Assembly: GCA_006247105.1 (NCBI GenBank)
Contig: CM016928.1
Location: forward strand, 124,001-188,000
Reading direction: 5' to 3'
From: Giardia muris
Lineage: Eukaryota; Fornicata; Diplomonadida; Hexamitidae
DNA length: 64,000 nt
How positions within the stretch are numbered: position 1 is the first letter of the stretch; every line of letters begins with the position of its first letter. This document shows, one piece after another, positions 17,501 through 29,500 of this stretch. The notes below the pieces were generated by a model. That model was not told the DNA's origin and ran no database searches. It saw only the letters and a program-made list of their open reading frames with translations. The position numbers and the translations under genes are program-made.

Positions 17501-20500
17501 ATCCTCCTTGTACTCGGGGACGGCTTGGACAGCCATGACGAAGAGGCGGATATAGTATCCCAAGGCGAAGAGGTACATCGGCTCGACAAGTGACATATCC
17601 GAGACGATGAAATAGATGAGCGCGCAGCGGACCGAGAGGGGGCGATAGAACGCGTAGTAACGCGCTATCTCCGCCCGCGTCGTCACCGCTTGCCGCTCCT
17701 TGACCTCGATGTCCGCCGCCACCGTCTTACTCTCGCTAAGCACGCGGATCAGGTTCTCGTTGTCCAGAACGGAGCCCTTGAAGCTCGTCAGCTCATGGAG
17801 GATCTGATCGGAAAGCTGTGCTAGTCGTTGTCGATTCTGGCTTGATTCTGTTGTCAATTCGATTCGCTTCTGTTCTAGGCTTGGGTACTCCGCACTAACG
17901 ACGGCCTGTAACAACTGGTCCTCAAGGGCATCTGTACTGATGGTAAAATTGACGAGGTTCAACTTGGCATGAACCTCGGGACTAAAACTAGGGCTTGCAA
18001 GCTTGGTGATGAGGTATAGACGGAACCGTGGATGCCACTCGACTTCATTGTCGTTGAGCATGATGATTGGCTTCCCAGCACTCATGATAACTTCTCGTTC
18101 GATGATTGGTTTCAGGCTCGGCTCAATCGTTTCGGTGACGCCATCCAGGACGACTGGGGTTCCGGTTCGGACACAGTTCTCGAAGATCCGCAGGAGACCT
18201 GTCTGGGCTGGCTTAAGAACGACCAAATCGTTCTCCTTTTCCATCCCCTTGATCCACGTCAAGGCTTGGCCCTGAGGATCCATGATCAAGGGGAATCGTC
18301 GAGTGGCCGTGACCATGACCGCGTTATTTGTCGATGTCAGGTCGGAAGGAAGGCCTTGAGAACGCCACATCTCGAGCAACATGTCGTCCGAGGTGATCAA
18401 TGGGAAGATGCCGTCGCGAAGAACCGTCTCGAGAGGAGTGCACTCAATCCCGTAAGCCTCCAGAAGCCCATGCCAGAAGCTCAGAAGCTCGGAACGGTAT
18501 TTCGCATTGAAGACTCCAAGATAAGCTACAGAGCAGGTCGCTAGGAAGACATCACCAGGGACGAGCCGAAGCTGCTCTTTCAACGCCTTGCTTTGAACAA
18601 CCCAACGCTCTCGTTCATCGGAAAGGGCTGAGGTCAGCTGGGTCGCACGACTTAGACGTGCCTTTGTCAATTCCATCGCTTGTTCAAGACGGAGCTTCTC
18701 GTTATTCTGAGCAGTGAATGTCGCCTCGAGTGCTGCGAGCTTATCCTCAACCTCCTTGAGTTTGGCCTGTTTCTCCGCCAACGCGTCCATCTTCTCCTTG
18801 AGGTCTGCCTTCGCACCCTCGAGTCTTTTCCGCTTGGGTTCGACCTCGCGGATCGTGTATGCATACTTCTCAATAGCGATGGCCCAGAAGCAGAGAGACT
18901 TTGCGGCAAGAGACTGCTTCTCAACCTTCTCGGGAACGAACTCGGGGAGAGTTGTATACTTCTTCAAGGCCTTAAGCGTGGCGTCTGGGACGTGGTCCTT
19001 GTCATAGTTGATGAGAGACTTCAGAAAGCCGGTGTCTCCTAGGACCTTCTTTGCGCTATCCCAATCCGGCTTCGAACCCACCAGGATACAAATGGCCTCC
19101 ATCACCATCTTGACGAGAGCAGGAGGCTGCTTAAACGACTTGATCTCTGTGATGTCAGAACTGTTCAGCGAGTCGAGGGCCTTGTTCGCGGCGATGAGAA
19201 GAGGCATGGCGGCGTCGAGGTCACGCTGCGCATCCTGTGCGATTATCTCGGTATCTTGCGCCTGTGCCTTGACGATGGTCTCCTCGGAAAGGGCGACCTC
19301 ACGAAGAGAATCGACGGTTTTCTTCTCACTCTCGAGCTGAGTGATAAGCTTTGCAGAGTTAGTCGCAGCGACCTCGAGTTCGGGGGCCAATGCCTCCTGT
19401 TCCTTCTGCAAGGTTTCGACTTGAGCCTTCGACTCTATAAGCTTCTCAACACCAGTGGTTAATTGGTAGTACCGCTTGCTGATTTCCTCGATCCGTTGGG
19501 ATAACAATGAGGAATAGAGGCTAAGAAGCTCGAGATAACAGGCGGGAGGGACATAGTGCCGACGGCGTGTCTCCTCATGGTACTTGACAAGCATCTTCTC
19601 CACCGAGTCATGGACCTCTGAGGCAATTGGGGAGATCTTCTCCGTCAACTGTTTCGCTAATAATCGAGCCCTTTCAAGCTGCTCGTCGAACTCTTTGCCC
19701 TTAGAATCCGCTTCCTCACGTAGTCCTTGCAAGGCCTTTCCAAGGTCTGACTCAGCACTGACGTCATAGCACTCTGCGATGTTAACCTCGAGTAGCTCTC
19801 CAACGAGTGTCCCACGGGCGACGTCAATGAGGGCCGCGGCGGGCCAGTTCTTAAACCAGTCGATGGTCAGGTTTGTAACAAGAGAGGGGAAGGTCCGAAG
19901 CCGATTCCGGAACTTGTCACCAGAGGGCGAGAGGCATAGAACGATGTGGAGGTTGTCGCGGACCCGGTTGATGAAGAAGCGGAAGACCGCGTCCTTGTTC
20001 CCGACGTCGACGGGAAGGGCCTCCTTGTTAATAATCCCACGGATATCGGACATTATTTTATCTAACTCGTCCGATTCGAAGAGATTCGGGACAACCCCAC
20101 TGTTTAGTAGATTGTTGACGTCCTCGAGCTGCGATTCGACAAGGATCTGGCTATCATCAAGCATAAACACGACGCTTTTGTTCCCCACCCCAGTCTTCTG
20201 GAAAAGCACTTTGAGGTCCTCTCGAAAGTCCGAAAGGCCATACCCCTTGCGAAGCTCAATGGTGACAAGCTCGCAATCGCATAGGAAGGCGGCTAGTCGA
20301 GTTAATGACTTCCGACCGGAACCTCCGAATCCGACGAGAAGGAGCGACCCACGTGGTGCTGTGATCGTCCTTGATATGCGGGAGACATGTTCGACGGCCT
20401 CCTTGAAAAGAACCAGGTTCAACGTCTGCTTGCTGCCAGCATTATTATACTCGCTGAGGTACCCGTCAAACACCTGCTTGACGGCGTTGGAGCTTTGGCC

Positions 20501-23500
20501 TCTTTCATACACGCGCATCTCGACGGGGGTGCCGGGCCTCATGTAGTTCCCCCAGATATCTTCTGGGCGCTCATCGACGCCATCGGAGTTCCCACCCGAA
20601 GGTTTCTTCGCCGCAGCCGTGTTTGCAAGCCCAGGAGTGGTCCCAAGGACGTCGATGACAGTGTCATAAACTACGTCTCGATCCTCGTCAGTAACGGTAC
20701 GGTCCGCAAACACACGAAGGCATTCATGCCTGAACAAGCTAGCGAAGTCGTTGGCGGTCCTGACGGTGGCAGGAGTGGCACGAAGCATCCCCTGAATGAC
20801 CTTGCTGACGTCTCGGAGGTTGAAGGTATAATGGAGCTTCGAGGGTGTTGGGCGCAACTTCGAGGAGAGTCCCTGATATATCTGAATCAGAGCTCTCACG
20901 GCGCTTGCACCAAGACTAACCACGTCTACGCTGAAGCGCACGGCCTGCGCTTGGGGATCGCTCGTATCAGCATATGATAGGTGCCCACTAAGAATGGAGT
21001 TGAAGATGGACTGAAGGACCTCATCGCTTGCGTTTGGTAGCGCTATATTGACGAAGTGCCCAACGGTACGCGTCGACATCACATTCCGCCCCCCACCGGC
21101 GGGGGCGCAAGCGGAGATGAGCGAAGTATCTGCAAGAGACTTGAAGAACCAGTCCTTACGGTCATAGAAGCCGTCGGTGTCCGCCAGGTCACGGACAAAC
21201 TCCACAGCCTGCTGAGACCCAAACAGATCATAGGCTATCATGTTGATGTCGTCGACAAAGATGCATGCGATGCGCCCCATCACCGGACCCAAAACGTTCT
21301 TCCGCCGCTTATCTAGGCTCGCCTCGATCATTTCCTGTGTCCGCAACGAGTTGGAGGCAGCAGAGAAGTTGATGAATATGTTCTGAACGAGCCCACGGCG
21401 ATCAAGAGATGCCAACAGGTCCATCACCATAACGGACTTCCCACTCCCAGTGTTCCCTGTCACGAGAACCGGCTTCCGCTGCTTGATCAGGCTCTCGATG
21501 AGGTGGCTGTGCCTGACGGAGTCAAGGGTATTGACGTAGATCTGGAAGAAGGGGACCTTCGGATCGTAGGTGAACTTCGAAATCACGCCGTCGAAGCTAG
21601 AAAAGACACAGCTCGTCTGAGTCGTCAAGACCCGGGCGTTCAGAAACGCCATCGCCTCATCGTTCGCGTTGAGCAGTCCCGAAATCCGGACCGCCTTGTC
21701 TGAAAAGAGGTCTGTGGTCGCCTGGTACACCCCGTTCTTCAGTTGGGCCTCCCGCATGGCCGCCGTGTTATCATCCTTCTCAATGTAATACAGAGCCGGC
21801 ATGAACGAGATCAAGGACAACATCTTCTGTTGGTACTCGATGACCGGGCTCCAATCAACATAGTAGTCAAAAACAAGACCGCTATTCGGAATGGCTGGAA
21901 GCGATATGAAAGCTGGTAAGTCGTACTCGGCAAATGGACGCTGAGTCGAAAGACTCGATTCCCCAGACTCTCCATCGGGGACGTTCCCTGTCGCCTTGAA
22001 CGCTATGAACTTCTCGTTATTCGTCTCGATGAGCGTTCTTACCATGTTGTCGAACTCTTCGCGCCTCGCGGGCGTCAGCATCGCGCAACAAGCGAAGCTC
22101 CAGATGAAGGAGTAGATGAACGCGCTCTTAATGATGGACTCACAGACCGCAAACTCGTCGCTCGCCAGAATGTACTCGAGAAGCTTGGCGAGCTTCTGTT
22201 GGTCCGTCAAGGACGACTGAATCATCAACGATCCATTATTGGTGACAAACTGCAAGGTGAGGAAGCGTGCAAATAGGGTAAAGTCGACAAGCTCCATCTG
22301 CGCGGGATCGTTCGCCTGTGGAACCTCTGCATATCCGTTCTCCTCTGCCGCCTTATCCAGCTCCATTTGGCGTTGAGCGCGCTCCCGGGCGATCATCGAG
22401 CGATTATATGTAAGGACGGCGACAAAGATCCGCGTTACAGACTGAACCAGAGAGAAGTCGGTCGTTGGGATCAACAAGCTTCCAGAGTTCTTCGCGCAGA
22501 ATTCCAGACCTACAGGGATGAAGATGCTGAACAGTTTGAGAATCAAGCGTCGGAAGTGATCATAAAGCATCGCTTCGAGGTTCTTCTCGCAGTCCTTCGG
22601 GGCAAGAACCGAAGCATCTGGAGTGATGTGCGGATCACTTGGACTAGCATCATCACGGAAAGGACCATACCCAACCTCCCGAAGCCCAGAAACCATTCGA
22701 ACACGTTGATCAAACTCTCCTCGGAGCCAACATATGACATAAGCATCCCAACGAACCATGCATGCAGATAGGTCACGTGCATAGGCGAGACCTTGAGGCT
22801 GACTGAAGTACACCATCCCGGCTCGAGAGACGGTCGCAGGAGATGCATTCCGTAGATTCTCCACCTCGAAGACGATCGAGATGTACTCGTTGATCTTCAG
22901 ACGCTCCGAGTTAGCGAAGCAGATAAGCTTGTTGTCATCGAGCAGAGTGTTGAGGGACTCGATCCAGAGTGTGTCAACGGGACCATCGAAGACGAGCCAT
23001 TGCTTATGCCGCGGCAGGGGTAGGCCGGTCTGCTCGTCTTTCAAGCCACTCGTCGTCTTCGCCAACATGTCTCGAATCAGTACTCCAACCAGACCATCCT
23101 TCCACTCGCCCGAGACATCGTTGTAGCTTCCATAGAGTTCCGCCATATCAATGGACTTCGGATTCAACGTCTCGAGACGAACGTGGTTAACAACGTGGTC
23201 TGGATTCGCCTTGAAGAAGGCTGCTCGCGCCTCAGGCGAATATTCCCGCTCAACTTTATCCCGAAGAAGTCCTAACGCCTCCTGTAAGACACGCATGCAG
23301 ACGGTCTTCCCAAGCTTTGCCCCGCCAACCTGCATCACCCCATGGCGCACCTGCATCGTCTCGTGAAGTTGGACGATCTTCGCCACCTGCAGGGGGATCG
23401 GATATAGGTTCTTACGGCGGAGAACAGTCTCAATACAAAGCGCAAGATCTCCATGCTCGACCGACGGGATCTGGACCCCTGGGAAGAGGTCCTGGACAAT

Positions 23501-26500
23501 ACCCATGAATAGCTCAATGTCCGCCGCAGTGAACTTCGGGACGTTCGCGTCACGCATCGCACGGATAAGGACGACATCCTCGCTGAGATGTTCGTACTTC
23601 CGGCGTAGTCCACCCGCCATGACAAGCACAGACTTGATCGCACGCATACCAAAATCGTAATGGTCCTGTTGTGAGAGCTGTTCCGAGCTGAGCTTGTAGA
23701 GCTGAACCATCTTTCGACTAAGAACTTTGGCCGTCGTGAATCCTTCTGAGAACAGGATGATCTCCGCGATCAGGGAGTAATCGGGGACGACCATAGAGAC
23801 CGCGCGGAAGAGGGCCTTCAGGTTATCAGGCAGTTCGACACGTCCCGCATAGCCCGGATTCATCGTGATGAAGATCCCAACGGTCTTATTCAACGGCATG
23901 TCAACCCCCTCGAAGATAAAGCGCTCCTGACCCGCCTTGACCGCATTCTGGATGCAAAGCACTTGAGAAGCCACAACGGATAGAACCTCAAGGTCGATTC
24001 GATTGAACTCGTCGAAGCAGATCCACGCACCAACCTGTGAGAGTCCTGCGAAGAAGCGGCCCATAATGCGGTAGTCGAGAGATTCGGAACAGTTAAAAAC
24101 GATGCAAGGCATGGCCAGTGCCTTTGCAAGGTCCTTCGTCGTCTCTGTCTTTCCAGTCCCCGCTGGTCCTTGTGGGGCGCCACCGAGATAGAAGCGGTGT
24201 GCAATCATGAGGGTCAAGTAACAGAGATCTGTCAGGGGGGTGATAACAAGGCGGGGTGAGGCACCAAGATACTCGCAACCATAGACGAAGTGGGCTGCGG
24301 ACTGGTGGATGTGCACATGGTTGTCGGACGCATTCCAATAGTAGCGAAGCAGCTTCTGGAACTCGAAGGACGTGACCGAAGTCACCCGCGCCTGGACGAG
24401 GTCATAAAGAGTATCTCGGGAGTGGACATCAATTGTTGCCAATGCGGTAACCGTGCAGCGCTGAAGCTTCGTTAGATTCGGGTTTTGGATCAAACGGATG
24501 AGCCCCATGAGGATCCGCTCAAAGGCCGCAGCATATAGAGCCAACGGGTTCTTATCTGCACCCTTCTTCCCATGAGCCGTGTCAGTATCTACACCCAGGT
24601 CAATCCCACGCTCAGAGACGCGAGTCCCACCATATCCAGCATATCCCTCGCTATCTAGAGCTAAGTGAATCCCTTCGCACCAGAAGATCTGACTGGCACA
24701 GATAATGCACTGTGCTGGATGGTCCAGGATCCACTCCGAACGCCGCTCGATAGAATAGTCCTCGACGGCCGCGCGGCAGTGCTTGTTAATGGTCTGTCGC
24801 ATCCGTTGCTCGAGGTTTCCTAGCCAGGCCGTGACAGACCCTCGAGCCTTGATGGGAATGGTGAATGCAACCCTTTCACCCTCCTCGGAGAGCATCGCCG
24901 TGATGTCAAGTCCTCCCGATTGCCCAACGGTGAATTCAACGGATTGAATGGCGTCGAAGATCTTCCGGATGTGGCCCTGAATTGCGTGGGGGTTCTTCGA
25001 TTGCGAGAGGATGTCCAGAAGCTCCTCGTCCGACAGGAAGTAGAGCCTAGCAAAAGACATCCGTTTGTTCTGAAGATACTCGTCGAGAGACTTCTGAATC
25101 GAGTCGAGAATCTGTTCGTAACGTCGAAGAGAACTTTCCAGAGGCGCCATATTCCCAGGTGCCGCCGCCACCGCTGTCCCGATGAGATTGAATTGTGGAA
25201 CATCAACGGCCTTCGGATAGTCCTGCGCACGCGCGAGCAACTTCTTCCAGAACCCGTCAAGCTCGAGGAAGAGCTTCGTCTCGTTCGGTAGCTGTCGCTG
25301 GATATCTCCTGAGCCAAAGATGTTGAGGAGGTACAAGTACCCCTTTTGGACATTACACCAGACGTCGATCGTGCTTGACAATTGGGTCAGCTGCGTGTAG
25401 AGCCGGTTGACGTCGTCCTGAATTGGTTTGACATAACGACTGGAGACGATTCCGGACAGAACGAGAATGGAGTCGTCAAGCTTCGTGACAAAGTCGGCGA
25501 CGTCGGTGAGGACGAAAATATCAAGGGAGTCCTTGTAATTCGTTGTCGAGATCTCGATCTTCGCCCATTCGGACTCGAGCTTTCGGAATCCAACCTCGAG
25601 GCTCGCCTCATTGGCTGCAATGTTCGAGACGGCGGAGAGCTCGTCGCGATACGCCATCGCATCATTGTGGACGAGCCATGCAATGGTTATCATCGGCGTG
25701 TCCTCTTGTAACGTCACGGTCGAGTGTTTTGGAACCAGGTCTTCGGGAGCTGCACGTTCCCGCTCCTTTTCTGTGAAATATAGCTGACGAGTGACGTGAA
25801 TCGGGTTCCGTGCGTCTTCTCCAAAGCGGGGGATCTCGACATCCAACGCTTTCCCAACATCCGCCCAATGCCGTGGCCTAAGGTTTGCATTATCAAGACT
25901 CTGGACGACGGGAAGCAGCTGGCGGAACTCGTTGACGCGTAGCTTGAAGAGCACGACGATATCGACGCTCGAGAGCTGCCGCTCGCACTGGAAGGCGATC
26001 TTTCCGCTATCTGCGACGAACTTTGCCATATAATCCAGGTCAAGTTGCCCGAAAAAGAATGAGCGCAGGAAGACCACCATATTCGAGAGCCAGAGGTAGC
26101 ACGTACTCCAGAAATTGTCATAGAGCTTGATCAGCTGACTTGTCTCCTCAAGCGTAGGGAAGGCCATGACCTCGATGTTCAGGAAGGTCTGGTACTTCTG
26201 ATTTGTGCGGATTGCGGCCTCAATCTCCGTCAGACGCTGGCGCAGAGCCCCCGTCTGCTCGGCGCGTTCCTTCAACTGAATGGCAGAATTAACAAGCCGT
26301 TGGCGACTTGTGGGTGAAAACTGGGCCGGGGGCATCGAGCGCATGATGGAAGCGAGGTCGGCACGGGAAAGCTCTTGAGTACGCCCTAATGCTCCTGATT
26401 CCATGGTTAAGTTATCGACAGCCACCTCTGACGCGTCGAGAGTGCTTGCGGCCGGGTCTTGATGAATGGTATCGCCTAGGTTCGACTCGGTGACGGTGGT

Positions 26501-29500
26501 GAGCTGAAGATCGCCCACATCCGGCTCAATCTCAAGCGGCCGAGTCTGCTGAAGGTCCGTCTGCCCCAATGACTGATTTTGGACGTCATTGATGATGTAC
26601 TCAAGGGTAAGGACGAGAAGTCGGTCCGCAAGAGTAGGAGCATAGGCTTCAGATGTCTTATCGTCCTCAGTCCCAATTTCAGCCCCAGTTCCAGTGTCTG
26701 GTTCTGGGTCGGGAGTATCAGTCTGCTCAGTGGCCAATGGAGTTTGAGCCACAGATCCAGGAGGTGCTGTTGAGGATGGCTGTTGAGGATTTGCGGACTC
26801 ATCTTTCTCGAAGAACGTGATATAATCGTAAACAACTGCCGCAACCTCCTCAAGGGAACAAAGCTCGACGGCACGGTTGAGCGTCGGATCTGTCGCATTA
26901 TATGCAAGCTTTGCAAGGTCGGCGCTGATTTCCGTCCCCTTATCGTTGAGAAGCCCGACCCACATGTTCAGCTGCTGATCGACAAGTTGCTCCGACGAAA
27001 GGATCGTGTTCCGAAGCTGCTCGAAGTACTGAGAGAAGAGGGTCTGAACGGTCGAGAACTCGGGAGGGAAAAAGACCCCATGGTTGTCACGAAGCGTCTG
27101 AGCGAGTTGAAAGACGTTGCCCGAGATGAGGCGGGCGTTATCTAGAACCTCCTCCGTAATGAGGGAGAGGCAATCCTTGTACGTGATGAACTCCTCGACA
27201 GACTGACTGGTGCGTGTTAAGAAGCTTTGGATCTGAGCCATGTTCAGAAGGAGGATGGTAATCCGGCGGTAACATGCAAGAGGGATGAGCTGATGGAGAT
27301 AGTCGAGAACGCGTTGTGGAGCTGGTGCGAATGCGTCATGAAGCTCCGTGAGGTCGAAGGCGAAGGCTCCAAGGTTGACGCGTAAGGGCATCGCATAGAG
27401 GAGAAGGCGATACTCCTCGAGCCGAGTGATGAGCTGAATGATCCGTTCATGTTGATATAACCGCTCGGTAAGCGCTGCGCGAGTCATCCCTTGATAGCTC
27501 GTCAAGGGGATATCTCTTCGAGACTGAACCGCAAGGGGAGGGATCTGGAGAAAGGCCGCCTTAATGTCGTACCGGTAAAGGGGATCTGTTGGCTTCTCTT
27601 TTTGAGCTCCAAGGAAGTCTCCAAGTGCACCTCCATCCAAATAGCCCCCACGCGGAGCCGTATCGCTAGGTGGCTTCCGAAGGCCAAGAGCCACCCCATA
27701 GTCGAAGATATTCGCCAGAATGTCGGGGACGCTAACGCTCATGAGGTCTGTGAGCCCCTGAGGGAGGACCAGGAAGGACTCGTCGATGGCATCGACGTTC
27801 AGCGAGATGATATCATTATATGCGTCAAAGTACGCCTGGAGGTTCTTCATCCAGTCGAGGGCGGAGTCGTACTCGGTCCTCAGCTGGTGCGCAATGCTGG
27901 TCAGGACGTTATGAAAGAGGGGGTTATTCGAGAAGAGTGCGGAGAGGTCTGGGGCCGCAATATCATCACCACCGGTCCCATCTCCCCCATCTCCACCACT
28001 AGTCGCGTTGGCCAATATCCCTCCGGCTGTGAATGGGCTTGTGACGTCGGCGAAGTCCTCATGAGCCACGAGCCGGCGGACGGCCGTCTCGACGGAGAGG
28101 ACACTCTCGACCATCGTCTCAAAAGCCTTGTAGAACTCCTCGAAGGAAGGGGCGAGGGCAAGAGTGGCAATCTGGCCCGGGAGGATGACGGCCCCTGGCG
28201 TCTGAGGGTCATCTAGGTTAGCCAAAGAGCGGAAGCCCCGGGAATATCCGAATGAGCCAAGTCCAGGTGCGTCTTCACCGGCTCTAGGGTTAAGTTGAGC
28301 TAAGTCAGGTGAGGAGAGACAAACCACCCGGCCCATGAACGTCACGGCGGAGTCGTCACCGACGTGATTGATGAGCTCCTTCGCGGAGTCAACGTCGCCA
28401 GCCGGGGTTGGTGTCTCCCCGAAGACCTCCTCCTCATCCTCGACGGGGCCAAAGTGAATGATTCCGAGCCGTTCTTGCTCACGTAGGAACTCCATCGTTG
28501 GAACGGCCTCCTCGTACCCCGGAAAGTTGAGCGTCCCAGCCAACTGGAGGCGCCCGTTGAGGGCGCAGAGATTCGCGTAGGCGAGGTCGTAAAGGCCATC
28601 CATTATCATAAAGTCCGCCATCCGGAGGAAGCTGACCATCCGTTTGCACAGGTTGAGCCGAGCGGCCCGTTCCGTGTACGTGACCTTTCCTTCTCGACGG
28701 GCCTGAAACGCCGTGCTCTCCGCGGCCGTCATAGTCATCGTTCGAGTAAGGCTTCCGCGATGGGTATCGAACTCTTCGAAGTCAAATCGAGCGCCTCCCT
28801 GATTGTCATCATCTGTCCCGCGGTCTGTTCCGAACGTCGAGACGATCACGCCCGTGATGGCCTCGCGTATATGGATGGCGACATATGTCACGACCGCATC
28901 AAGACTGACTGCCAAGTCACGGCAGCGAGCAACGTACATCGTCTCGAAGCCGCTGAGTGAGAAGGGGTATGCATACCCAATGCTGTCCGAACCCACCCCT
29001 AGCATTGTTGAGACTAGCCATTGTTCAGGGACGACTCCTTCACTAGTCCCAGGACGAGAGGTATCGAGGTCTCCGAGTGCCTGTGAACGCGCCTTCTGAA
29101 CTTGTAGACGTGCGCGCTCGACGTCCTGGTCCGTTATGATCAAACGAAAGCTTCTTATCTTATCGCAACAGAGCCCGACCGTCTGGATCGCGGCAAACAA
29201 GATCGGGTTCAGGCAGAAGAGGTTCTTCGAAAGGTAGTTGTACGCCCGGGTCCGTCGGTTCTTGATAACGGCCTTCTTCAGGAGGCGAAGGGCCTTCCAC
29301 CTGCGGAAGTTGGTGAAGATCGGGATCCGACGCAGCTTCTGGAGCATCACCAGGTTATATAGCCACTCCTCAAGCTCTGTGAAGTGGGAGACACCGCCAG
29401 TGAAATGAGTGACGCCCTGACTCGAGAGGGTATAATAATCATCGGGGGAAGTCCAATCATTCGGGCAGACCAGGACGTCCCAATCATGATATGTCGTCCC